From assembly GCA_004555055.1 (NCBI GenBank), contig SFJN01000024.1, positions 1-37,590 of the forward strand: 37,590 nt of DNA, read 5' to 3'. The stretch is from Bacteroidales bacterium (lineage in GTDB: Bacteria; Bacteroidota; Bacteroidia; Bacteroidales; Bacteroidaceae). How positions within the stretch are numbered: the stretch's first letter is position 1; each line of letters begins with the position of its first letter. Positions 1 through 7,437 of this stretch are shown piece by piece. A program made the translations under genes and the position numbers. The notes under the pieces are model-generated. The model saw only the letters and a list, made by a program, of their open reading frames with translations, had not been told where the DNA came from and ran no database searches.

Positions 1-51
1 GTGTAGGAAATGTAGGATTTTTCACGAAACTTTTTTTTGGGGAGGGGGAGG
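1..51 (+). repeat. Dispersed repeat C, copy 1 (TGTAGGA / T-run / G-run)
   Basis: The window opens with GTGTAGGA and TGTAGGA words, then CAC, AAAC, a run of eight T and a G-rich tract. The same order of words appears on the opposite strand at 32961-33009. The copy may continue to the left of the window. No gene is supported here; the short open frames over it are not protein-like. Confidence 0.7.
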
Positions 52-90
52 AGGAAGAATGCAGAAACGCCCCATAGGAATGGGAACTCA

Positions 91-173
91 AAAACATCGG
101 ACTTCTTTGAGGCAAACATCCGTACTTTCGATGCAAAACATCCGTACTTTTGCCCAAAGAAGTCCGATGTTTT
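91..173. repeat. Perfect 19-bp inverted repeat enclosing two direct repeats
   Basis: The arm at 91-109 (AAAACATCGGACTTCTTTG) is exactly reverse-complementary to 155-173. A single unpaired A at 110 is followed by a further 6-bp pairing (111-116 with 149-154). Between the arms, CATCCGTACTTT occurs twice, within 111-128 and 133-150. Such a long hairpin could be a transcription terminator, a small non-autonomous mobile element or a structured RNA; nothing in the sequence decides between them. Confidence 0.75.
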
Positions 174-201
174 CAGATTCCGAAAAATAATGACTGAACA
201 A

Positions 202-465
202 GTTGACTTCGTCTTCCTCTGTCGCGACTCGGGATAGCCCAAGCGAGCTTGGGACTCTCCTCTCGCTGCTCCATCGGTTGGCTTCGTCTTCCTCTGTCGC
301 GACTCGGGATAGCCCAAGCGGGCTTGGGACTCTCCTCTCGCTGCTCCATCGGTTGGCTTCGTCTTCCTCTGTCACGACTCGGGATAGCCCAAGCGGGCTT
401 GGGACTCTCCTCTCGCTGCTCCGTCCGTTGACTTCGCCTTCTTCATCATTGCCACATACAGACAC
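202..465 (-). repeat. Tandem array of palindromic repeat A (three 75-bp units plus a partial unit)
   Basis: Three 75-bp units lie head to tail at 202-276, 277-351 and 352-426, and differ by a few bases. A fourth, diverged start (GTTGACTTCGCC) begins at 427. Read on the minus strand each unit is open and encodes 25 residues running from RWSSERRVPSP to ATEEDEAN. The same pattern, in the same frame, is embedded in two real genes at 6470-6541 and 8044-8202. Each unit carries a perfect hairpin, CCCAAGC and GCTTGGG around a 2-base loop. The minus-strand open frame across 88-624 is probably just this repeat property and not a gene. Confidence 0.9.
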
Positions 466-467
466 AT

Positions 468-546
468 CAAGGCGGATTCCACGGAGACGAATATCGGTCG
501 GCAAAGGTTTTCCCTGTGACCTGGTATCCGTGTGGAATCCGCCTTG
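468..546. repeat. 15-bp perfect inverted repeat with 49-bp spacer
   Basis: CAAGGCGGATTCCAC at 468-482 is exactly reverse-complementary to 532-546. The element sits directly next to the diverged fourth unit of the repeat A array, so it may be part of a longer version of that repeat. No gene is visible between 546 and 626. Confidence 0.7.
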
Positions 547-625
547 AAAAGAGGGAATAGAAGCAAGGGGGAGAGACGATGAGAGTCCTGGGGAACGAGT
601 ACGGCAACTTCTGGGGGGAAGCACC

Positions 626-704
626 GTTGGATTTCATCCTTCGTTTTCTACGCTCGGCATAATCAATGCAAGCAGTGCTTCTGCCCTCGCTTATCGAAAA
701 CGTT
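626..704 (-). repeat. Palindromic repeat B, copy 3
   Basis: Read on the minus strand this starts with AACGTTTTCG, passes ATTATGCCGAGCG and ends with GGATGAAATCCAAC. The start and end match the copies at 19644-19724 and 23041-23196. The middle and end also resemble repeat A (TATGCCGAGGCGCGAAGG...), which links the two families. It lies just downstream of the stop codon of the minus-strand gene ending at 722. Confidence 0.8.
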
Positions 705-721
705 CCATCCCCTTCTCCGGC

Positions 722-2932
722 CTACAGACTTATGGTTGCCTTCTGCGTACCGGTGGTGTTTCCGTTCCCCTTCCAAAGCATGGTGGAAGATCCGGAAGGA
801 AGCACAAAGACGGAACCCTCTGCCGAAGGAGCATCGGCATGCTGGTAGAGGGTGCAGGTGGTGCCCTTAGTCACGGCATCCGTAGCGAATATGTTGTAGG
901 AGGAGTTGACGGTGCAAGGCATCTTCCACGTGAGGATGTTGCCACCGTTGCAGGCAATGCTGTAGTACGAACCCTGGGAATAGGAAACGGACGATGACCA
1001 ACACCGCGAAGGCACAGTGGCTGCGCTGAGCGACGATGCCGACGTGCCGCCCTGGCTGCCGCCTCCGGCTACGAGGGTACCTCCACTGACCACCACGTAC
1101 GACATATTGTCGCAATCGACACCCATCTCCGCCCCGCCACGCTGACTGAAGGCGATGACAGTGCCGGCGGTAACGCTTACGGCTCCCGAACGGCCGTAGT
1201 TCGAATCGATGGCGTCGTTGTTTGTAGAGTAGCAGATGACATCCGCCCCGTTGAAGTTGATTTGTCCGGCAGAATTGATGCAGTCGTCGTAGACCTCAAG
1301 GTAGGCCGTTCCGCCGTTGAAGTTCATAGCCGTAGCACTGTTGGCCTTTGCCTCAATGCCCTCGGCCTCCGTTCCGGTGGTCTTCACACAGACGTCGCCG
1401 CCATATTGCCAGTAGGCATTGTCGGCCTTGATGGCTTTTGCCGCGGAACCGTTGCCGCCTTCGCCACCGCCGGGAGGCCAACCGCCACCGCCGCCAGGCC
1501 ATCCTCCTCCGCCGCCAGGCCAACCTCCTCCGCCGCCAGGCCAACCTCCTCCGCCAGGTCCCATTGCAGGAGCGGTCGACGGCGTGTAGACGCCTCCCGT
1601 CGTAGTGACGGAAAGCGCCGGACCACTGGCATCGGTTTCCCTACCCACAATGATGTCGTGGTCGCTTTTCACGCCGCGGCCGCCGTTACCGGTCATGCTG
1701 ACGCTGACGGTTCCGGAGGCAATGTATGCATCGTTGTCCGTCGAAATACCGCGTCCTGCCACCGCACTGTTGTCGATGCTGACGTCGGCACCGTCGACGG
1801 TCACGTTGTTGCCCTTGACGGCAGCCACATAAGTGGTTTCGCCATCGAGAATATACGGATTCCCCTGCTGGCTGATGTGCAGTGTGCCGCCCAGCATGGA
1901 GATGTCGGTCTTCGACTTGATGCCCTTGGCACCCTCGCCGCTGGTGGCAAGCATCAGCGTGCCGCCGTTGACGGTGAGGAGGCTGTCGCTCTTGAGGGCA
2001 GCCACATCGGCACCTGTGATACTGATATCGAGGGTTCCTCCGTTGATGATGAGCTGTCCGTTCTGCTCGTCGGCGTCGTCGTCGGTAATTTCCGCCTGTA
2101 TGCCGTCGCCTCCCACCGATGCGATGCGTACGTCGCCTCCGTTCATCAGGAAGTATTGTCCGGCGTGCAGGCCGTCGCTGGCGGCAGAGAGCACCTCTAT
2201 GGTGCCCGTGGTACGTTTCAGTTGCAGATATTCCTTGGTGGACAGTGCATGTTTGGCATGTCCCGTCAACCTCAGCGTACCGCCACCGCTCACTTCCAGG
2301 TGTCCCTTGCAGTAGAGGGCAGCCTTCTGCCCAAGGTCCTCCTCAGCGTCGGAGAGAGTGGAGACGGTACCCTCGGCAAGCTCCAAGGCGATGCGCTTGC
2401 CGCAAAGGATGTTCATGGCGGCACCGGCGTCGGACGTCAGACTCAGGCCTTCAAGGCGTATGGTGCTCTTGTAGTCGGCAACGAGGGTGAACGAAGCATC
2501 GGCAGCGGCACCGGAAAGGACATAGGTGATTTCGGATGTTGTGTCGGTATTGTTCATACTGACATGCTGCCCGTCCGTCTGCACGATGATGCCGGGCGCA
2601 GAACTCCTGACGCGCGGTGCGGCATCTTCCGTCCATTCCACATATACGGTTGTAAGGTCGTCCGAGGGCTCCACCTCACCGCCTCCCGTTACGCCACCGG
2701 GCTCTTCAAAGAAGAACGAGGCGATGTCGGCAAGAGGGTATGCGACACCCTGTGGCAGCAGGAGCGTCCCGCTTTCGTGGTCGAGCGTCACCTCATCGGC
2801 TACATCCAATTCTACGACCGTGGTGCTACCGTCGAGGAAGAGGACGGTGAGACGAGCCGCATTGTCGGCTACAGCCCAAAGGGTAGCGGCGGCAAACAGT
2901 GCAACAGGTATGGTTTTCTTAAGCATAATCAC
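722..2932 (-). CDS. Secreted carbohydrate-binding beta-helix protein (Cthe_2159-like)
   Basis: A 736-residue exported protein. The N-terminus (MIMLKKTIPVALFAAATLWA) is a signal peptide; the start could equally be the Met at 2926. Residues 30-95 form a short Bacteroidetes-type N-terminal module. From about residue 110 to 650 the sequence repeats short strands with motifs such as 'INGGTLDI' and 'VNGGTLML', typical of a right-handed beta-helix. The order 'DGLHAGQYFLMNGGDVRI...DGIQAE' matches what I know of the Cthe_2159 family (PF14262), described as polygalacturonate-binding and lacking known catalytic activity. A Gly/Trp tandem repeat interrupts the helix (see separate entry). It stands alone, divergent from folD. 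The family call is made from motifs only; the ligand is unknown. Confidence 0.8.
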   Translation of the reverse strand: MIMLKKTIPVALFAAATLWAVADNAARLTVLFLDGSTTVVELDVADEVTLDHESGTLLLPQGVAYPLADIASFFFEEPGGVTGGGEVEPSDDLTTVYVEWTEDAAPRVRSSAPGIIVQTDGQHVSMNNTDTTSEITYVLSGAAADASFTLVADYKSTIRLEGLSLTSDAGAAMNILCGKRIALELAEGTVSTLSDAEEDLGQKAALYCKGHLEVSGGGTLRLTGHAKHALSTKEYLQLKRTTGTIEVLSAASDGLHAGQYFLMNGGDVRIASVGGDGIQAEITDDDADEQNGQLIINGGTLDISITGADVAALKSDSLLTVNGGTLMLATSGEGAKGIKSKTDISMLGGTLHISQQGNPYILDGETTYVAAVKGNNVTVDGADVSIDNSAVAGRGISTDNDAYIASGTVSVSMTGNGGRGVKSDHDIIVGRETDASGPALSVTTTGGVYTPSTAPAMGPGGGGWPGGGGGWPGGGGGWPGGGGGWPPGGGEGGNGSAAKAIKADNAYWQYGGDVCVKTTGTEAEGIEAKANSATAMNFNGGTAYLEVYDDCINSAGQINFNGADVICYSTNNDAIDSNYGRSGAVSVTAGTVIAFSQRGGAEMGVDCDNMSYVVVSGGTLVAGGGSQGGTSASSLSAATVPSRCWSSSVSYSQGSYYSIACNGGNILTWKMPCTVNSSYNIFATDAVTKGTTCTLYQHADAPSAEGSVFVLPSGSSTMLWKGNGNTTGTQKATISL
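1465..1563 (-). repeat. 21-bp tandem repeat coding for a Gly/Trp-rich stretch
   Basis: Inside the beta-helix gene, about four units of 21 bp encode PGGGGGW repeats, ending in PPGGGEGG. The units are nearly identical in DNA (GGCCAACCTCCTCCGCCGCCA on the plus strand), so copy number can probably change by slippage without breaking the frame. The stretch separates two halves of the beta-helix domain and probably forms a flexible surface loop. Confidence 0.85.
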
Positions 2933-3009
2933 GCGAAAAATCAGTAAGAAGTAATATTATTTCCTAAAAAAAGAGATTGCGATATAGTTGTCAAGTCTTA
3001 GTTGCATGG

Positions 3010-3017
3010 CAAAAGTA
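3010..3017 (-). promoter_or_regulatory. Probable -7 promoter element for the beta-helix gene
   Basis: Read on the minus strand this is TACTTTTG, fitting the Bacteroidetes -7 consensus TAnnTTTG. It lies 78 bases upstream of the start codon at 2932. The matching -33 TTTG is weak. Confidence 0.5.
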
Positions 3018-3091
3018 CCAATATCAATGAACTTTTGTCGAAAAAGTTAAACGTAAAAAAGAAAAAATTCGATGAAGAGCGGATTTTTCAC

Positions 3092-3099
3092 TACCTTTG
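3092..3099 (+). promoter_or_regulatory. Probable -7 promoter element for folD
   Basis: TACCTTTG fits TAnnTTTG and is 85 bases before the folD start. No good -33 TTTG is visible at the expected 19-21 base distance. Confidence 0.5.
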
Positions 3100-3183
3100 C
3101 CGAAGCCCGTCCGCAACATACCGCCATGCTGCCGCGACGGGGCTACTACACATTATTCTAATATAAAAAACCCCATACCCCCT

Positions 3184-4062
3184 ATGCAAATCATTGACGG
3201 AAAGGCTACTGCAGCCATTATAAAGGCCGAAATAAAGGCCGAAGTGGAAAAGATGGTCAGCGAGGGCCAGCGCCGCCCGCACCTGGCAGCCATCCTCGTA
3301 GGTCACGACGGCGGCTCCGAAACCTATGTCCGCAACAAGGTGCTGGCATGCGAGGCTTGCGGCTTCGAGTCGAGCCTCATACGCTACGAGGCGGACGTCA
3401 CGGAAGAGGAACTCCTGACACGCATCGATGCGCTGAACAAGGACGAGCAGGTGGACGGTTTCATCGTGCAGCTCCCACTGCCCCAGCACATCAGCGAACA
3501 GCGCGTCATCGAGGCCATCGACTACCGCAAGGACGTAGACGGATTCCATCCTGTAAACGTCGGACGCATGGCCATCGGCCTGCCCTGTTTCATCAGTGCC
3601 ACACCGAAAGGCATCCTTGAGCTGCTGCGCCGCTACCACATCGAGACGAGCGGAAAGAAGTGCGTGGTGCTCGGACGCTCGAACATCGTAGGCCGCCCCA
3701 TGGCACAACTGATGCTGCAGAAGGAGATGGGCGATGCCACAGTGACCATCGTACACAGCCATACCCGCAACATCAAGGAGGAGTGCCAGCAGGCCGACAT
3801 CCTCATTGCAGCCATCGGACGCCCGGGATTCGTCACCGCAGACATGGTGAAACCCGGTGCCACCGTCATCGACGTGGGCACCACCCGCGTTCCCGATGCC
3901 GCAGCCCCCAAGGGTTTCCGACTGTCTGGCGACGTGGACTTCGAACACGTAGCTCCTCTGTGCAGTGCCATCACCCCCGTTCCCGGAGGCGTTGGCCCCA
4001 TGACCATCTGCATGCTCATGCTCAACACTCTGGCTGCAGGCAAGAAGGAATACTACCAATAG
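3184..4062 (+). CDS. folD: Bifunctional methylenetetrahydrofolate dehydrogenase / methenyltetrahydrofolate cyclohydrolase
   Basis: A 292-residue cytosolic enzyme, normal length for FolD. It interconverts 5,10-methylene-THF and 10-formyl-THF using NADP, supplying one-carbon units for purines and formyl-Met. Visible motifs in order: ETYVRNKVLACEACG with the catalytic Tyr-x3-Lys, the substrate-binding VQLPLP, KDVDGFHPVNVG, the Rossmann-type VVLGRSNIVGRPMA, and PVPGGVGPMT near the C-terminus. The start at 3184 gives the standard MQIIDGK beginning; an in-frame start at 3097 would add an atypical extension. The bases just before the ATG are ATACCCCCT, a C-rich pattern shared with other genes here. 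It appears monocistronic, with a strong hairpin after its stop. Confidence 0.96.
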   Translation: MQIIDGKATAAIIKAEIKAEVEKMVSEGQRRPHLAAILVGHDGGSETYVRNKVLACEACGFESSLIRYEADVTEEELLTRIDALNKDEQVDGFIVQLPLPQHISEQRVIEAIDYRKDVDGFHPVNVGRMAIGLPCFISATPKGILELLRRYHIETSGKKCVVLGRSNIVGRPMAQLMLQKEMGDATVTIVHSHTRNIKEECQQADILIAAIGRPGFVTADMVKPGATVIDVGTTRVPDAAAPKGFRLSGDVDFEHVAPLCSAITPVPGGVGPMTICMLMLNTLAAGKKEYYQ

Positions 4063-4085
4063 GGCGATTTCCTCAAAAATAAGGA

Positions 4086-4125
4086 TTGCGGGTGTAAAGG
4101 AAATTCCGTTCCTTTGCACCCGCAA
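4086..4125 (+). terminator. Hairpin after folD
   Basis: A 17-bp stem pairs 4086-4102 with 4109-4125 around a 6-base loop, with a single G-U pair (TTGCGGGTG... with ...CACCCGCAA). There is no clear T-run after it, so it may act as a transcript-end stabiliser or attenuator as well as a terminator. Confidence 0.65.
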
Positions 4126-4216
4126 ACGGTTGATGGCCCCCCTCACCCCACACACAGGTTGTAGCTTCCATCGCCCCTCCTTCTGCACAGACCGACACTA
4201 AAACCCCTATACCGAC

Positions 4217-6736
4217 GTGCTCCTTACACTCCTCCTTACATCGCTTTTCCCCACCACTGCCGACGACAGCCTGCACACCGTTACCCTCGACGAAGTGTCG
4301 GTGGTGTCGACTCCCAAAGAAACCGGACGCCTGCGCCAACAACCGGCTGCCGTGAGCCTCATCAGCCAGGACATCATGGCGGCAAGCCACATCACAAGCG
4401 TCAAAGGTGCCAGCACCGTTGTCCCCAACCTCTTCATTCCGGACTACGGAAGCCGCATCACATCGGCCGTATATCTGCGTGGCGTCGGTAGCCGCATCAA
4501 CACACCGGCTGTGGCACTGTACGTCGACAACATCCCCTATTCCGACAAATCGGCCTACGACTTCAACTTCCACGACATCGAACGCATTGATGTTCTGCGG
4601 GGACCGCAGGGAACGCTCTACGGAAGGAACGCCATGGGAGGAGTCATACGCGTACATACCCGCAACCCTTTCTTCTATCAGGGAACGGACATCAAACTGG
4701 GTTATGCCACCGGCGACAACCACCACAACGTGGCCCTGACCCACTATCACCGGCCGAACGACAAGGTGGCCTTCTCCATAGGAGGCTATTATGAAGGCGG
4801 AAGCGGACTCTACGAAAACACCACTACCGGGCAAGATGCCGACAGAATGAAGGCCGGTGGTGGACGCGTGAGAGCGGTATACCACGCCTCGGACGCCTGG
4901 AAGTTCGACTTCACTGCCTATTACGACTACAGCCGGGAACGGGCCTACCCCTACCGGTATCTTGGAAAGACGGAACAGGCAGAAGAAGACCATCCCGAAC
5001 TCATCGGCAGCATCTGCAACAACCGCACCCACACCTACCGCCGGTCACTGGCGGGCGGAGGCCTGAGCATCGAGCATGCCGCACCCACATGGAGCATGAC
5101 TGCCGTGACAGGCACACAGTTCCTGCGCGACCGCATGTTCCTCGACCAGGACTTCATCGCCGACGACATCTATACCCTTGAACAACGGCAGTGTCTGCGC
5201 ACGGTAAGCGAAGAACTCATCTTCCGTAGCCGCCGGCCCGGAACACGCTGGCAGTGGCTCAGCGGCGTCAGCTTCCTCTACCAGGCTCTGCATACCGAAG
5301 GCCCGGTGACATTCTACAGCGACGGATTGCGATGGCTCGAAGGAAACATCAACGGAAACATGCCCGATGCCTCAAAACTGGGAATGCTTTCGGCAATGGG
5401 CTTCACCGGGATGGGTATCCGTTTCAACGATGAACGTCTGGATATGGGAGGTAGTTTTGAAACCCCTGTCATCGGAGCTGCGGCGTTCCACCAAAGCACC
5501 CTCACCCTGGCACCGGGATTCACCGCCATACTCGGACTCCGTCTGGACTACGAGCATCTGAAGATGGACTACCACGCACCCTCAACGGTCCGCTACACCT
5601 TCGCCATGCCCAATGCCATGAACGACAAGATGTCCGTCAACCTCGATGCCCTGCAAAGCCAGTTGCTCTATATGGGAACGCTGAAGGACGACCATCTGAA
5701 ACTGCTACCGAAACTGGCACTCCGTTACCGCTTTGCCGACCAGCAGAGCAGCGTCTACGCCTCCGTCGCCATGGGACAGCGCAGCGGAGGATACAACCTG
5801 CAGATGTTCGGCGACCTGCTTCAGGGAGCCCTCAGCGTGGACATGATGCAAGGCATACGCAAGGGAGTGGTCGAATACCTCGAATCACTCATCGAACAGA
5901 CGCCTTCCATGCCACAGGTGATTCCGGACCCCGAAAACCCCGGGACTTTCATCCCCCTGCCGGAATATGTGGACCGCACCATGGCATCGAAAATGCCACA
6001 TTTCGAAACACCCGACATCCATCAGGTGGTCTATAAACCGGAATATTCGTGGAATTATGAGGTAGGCACCCATCTCGACCTCTGCGGAGGCCGGCTTGCT
6101 GCCGATGCCGCCGCATTCTTTGTCGATACCCGCAACCAACAGATTGCACGCTTTGCCGATTCCGGACTCGGGCGCATGATGGTGAATGCCGGACGCAGCC
6201 ACAGTTGCGGTTTGGAGTTTTCGGCAGCAGTGCGCCCCTGGAAGGGACTCCTCCTGCGCGGTGACTACGGATACACCCACGCAGTCTTCAAGAAATACGA
6301 TGGAGGAAACGGCTTGGACTATACCGGGAATTTCGTCCCCTTCGTCCCGCGCCATACGCTCCATACCGACCTCTCGTACACTTGGAACTTCACTGATACC
6401 CGTCTGAAGGCTTTCACCATCGGAGCCGATGTCAGCGGTGCAGGGCGCATATTTTGGACAGAAGCCAACCGACGACAAGCCGAGAGCAAGTCAAGCTTGC
6501 TTGAACTATGCCGAGGCGCGAAGGAGGAAGACGTAGTCAATACCCAAAACGAAAATTTCACACCCATTTTGGGAGCAAGGGCTGTGGCAGACTTCGGCCC
6601 CGTCAAGGTGATGCTTTGGGGACGCAACCTCACTGATGCCCGCTACGACAGTTTTCTCTTTGAAAGTGCAGGACGAATGTTTGCACAGCAGGCCAAGCCC
6701 CTACAGGGAGGCATCGACATCACCATCCGGCTATAA
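4217..6736 (+). CDS. TonB-dependent outer-membrane receptor with an in-frame palindromic repeat insertion
   Basis: An 839-residue outer-membrane active transporter. The only usable start is GTG at 4217, because TAA lies in frame at 4199; it gives a short signal peptide (MLLTLLLTSLFPTTA). The plug domain spans about residues 20-150: LDEVSVVSTPKETG is TonB-box-like, YLRGVGSRINTPAVALYVD and IDVLRGPQGTLYGRNAMGG follow. The beta-barrel fills the rest and ends in the typical GIDITIRL. No SusD partner or carboxypeptidase-like N-terminal domain is present, so the substrate is not predictable (siderophore- or vitamin-type is plausible). Residues 752-775 (starting RRQAESKSSLLELCRGAKEE) are a copy of palindromic repeat A placed in a loop between the last strands. 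Removing them restores FWTEAN joined to TQNENF. Confidence 0.93.
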   Translation: MLLTLLLTSLFPTTADDSLHTVTLDEVSVVSTPKETGRLRQQPAAVSLISQDIMAASHITSVKGASTVVPNLFIPDYGSRITSAVYLRGVGSRINTPAVALYVDNIPYSDKSAYDFNFHDIERIDVLRGPQGTLYGRNAMGGVIRVHTRNPFFYQGTDIKLGYATGDNHHNVALTHYHRPNDKVAFSIGGYYEGGSGLYENTTTGQDADRMKAGGGRVRAVYHASDAWKFDFTAYYDYSRERAYPYRYLGKTEQAEEDHPELIGSICNNRTHTYRRSLAGGGLSIEHAAPTWSMTAVTGTQFLRDRMFLDQDFIADDIYTLEQRQCLRTVSEELIFRSRRPGTRWQWLSGVSFLYQALHTEGPVTFYSDGLRWLEGNINGNMPDASKLGMLSAMGFTGMGIRFNDERLDMGGSFETPVIGAAAFHQSTLTLAPGFTAILGLRLDYEHLKMDYHAPSTVRYTFAMPNAMNDKMSVNLDALQSQLLYMGTLKDDHLKLLPKLALRYRFADQQSSVYASVAMGQRSGGYNLQMFGDLLQGALSVDMMQGIRKGVVEYLESLIEQTPSMPQVIPDPENPGTFIPLPEYVDRTMASKMPHFETPDIHQVVYKPEYSWNYEVGTHLDLCGGRLAADAAAFFVDTRNQQIARFADSGLGRMMVNAGRSHSCGLEFSAAVRPWKGLLLRGDYGYTHAVFKKYDGGNGLDYTGNFVPFVPRHTLHTDLSYTWNFTDTRLKAFTIGADVSGAGRIFWTEANRRQAESKSSLLELCRGAKEEDVVNTQNENFTPILGARAVADFGPVKVMLWGRNLTDARYDSFLFESAGRMFAQQAKPLQGGIDITIRL
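6470..6541 (+). repeat. Palindromic repeat A inserted in frame in the TonB-dependent receptor gene
   Basis: A 72-bp unit (24 codons, no stop) bounded by Asn codons at 6467-6469 and 6539-6541. It is nearly identical to the second unit in the agmatine deiminase gene and clearly related to the intergenic array at 202-426. The central hairpin is AGTCAAGC / TT loop / GCTTGAACT with one bulged A. Confidence 0.9.
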
Positions 6737-6798
6737 TCCGGGGCATAAGTCTGACATAAGCCCCCTGCCTTTAATCATACAATACAATAAATCATACA

Positions 6799-7398
6799 AT
6801 GAAACGTTTTCTTACCATCCTGGCGGTGCTTGTCGCCTATAGTTGTGCCTTTGCCCAACAACAGGGCCCTATGTATTTTGACGGGGCATCCAGCTTCTCG
6901 GGGGTTTTCATGGGAATGGAGGCTTCGCAAGAGAATCCCTGCGACACTGTTGTCTTCGAACTGAAGTCAACCACCACAGGCGACATCACCATGCCGGCCA
7001 TCACCTTCAACACCATGAAGCTGACCATCCCCAGTTTTACCATCCACGGGGCAACGTTCGACTTCGACTATACCACCCTTTCCGCCACATTCCACGCAGA
7101 ACAGGCTATCGATGAGACCATTGTCGTGGACGATGCCGAGAAGAAAATCAGCGGAACGCTCCACGAAGCGGCCTACAACCACGAAGAACGCAGTTTCAGT
7201 CTGAAGCTCACCTATACCTACGGCAAAATGCCCGGTTCCATCACCTATGTCTTCAAAGGAGCATACATCAAGCCTGACGGAATTGAGAGTATCACTGCCG
7301 GACAAGCAGAATCCACGACCTTCAACCTCTTCGGACAACGGGTCACGGACAATGCGCACGGCATCGTCATCCGCAACGGACGCAAGATTATACGCTGA
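6799..7398 (+). CDS. Secreted calycin-like beta-barrel protein
   Basis: A 199-residue exported protein with a clear signal peptide (MKRFLTILAVLVAYSCAFAQ). Residues 25-165 alternate short polar and hydrophobic strands (ITMPAITFNTMKLTIPSFTI; FSLKLTYTYGKMPGSITYVF), which fits the Bacteroidetes calycin-like domain (PF13944). The C-terminal 27 residues read TTFNLFGQRV...GIVIRNGRKIIR, the kind of tail seen on many exported Prevotella proteins and again on the sialidase at 25311-28442. It starts 62 bases after the TonB-dependent receptor and may be its surface or periplasmic partner. No ligand can be assigned. Confidence 0.75.
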   Translation: MKRFLTILAVLVAYSCAFAQQQGPMYFDGASSFSGVFMGMEASQENPCDTVVFELKSTTTGDITMPAITFNTMKLTIPSFTIHGATFDFDYTTLSATFHAEQAIDETIVVDDAEKKISGTLHEAAYNHEERSFSLKLTYTYGKMPGSITYVFKGAYIKPDGIESITAGQAESTTFNLFGQRVTDNAHGIVIRNGRKIIR

Positions 7399-7437
7399 AA
7401 TCCCCCATCACCCCTCGCCCAACTTTTCGAAAAAAAT

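Noticed and set aside
202..426. Possible CRISPR array
   Set aside because: The three 75-bp units are head to tail with no spacers, and the same sequence occurs inside protein genes; no cas genes are present.
88..624. Minus-strand 178-residue open frame
   Set aside because: It is made largely of the repeat A array plus the inverted repeats and has no protein-like start or end; the frame is a property of the repeat.
1262..2947. Long plus-strand open frames opposite the beta-helix gene
   Set aside because: They are shadows of the GC-rich minus-strand gene and have no family-like motifs.
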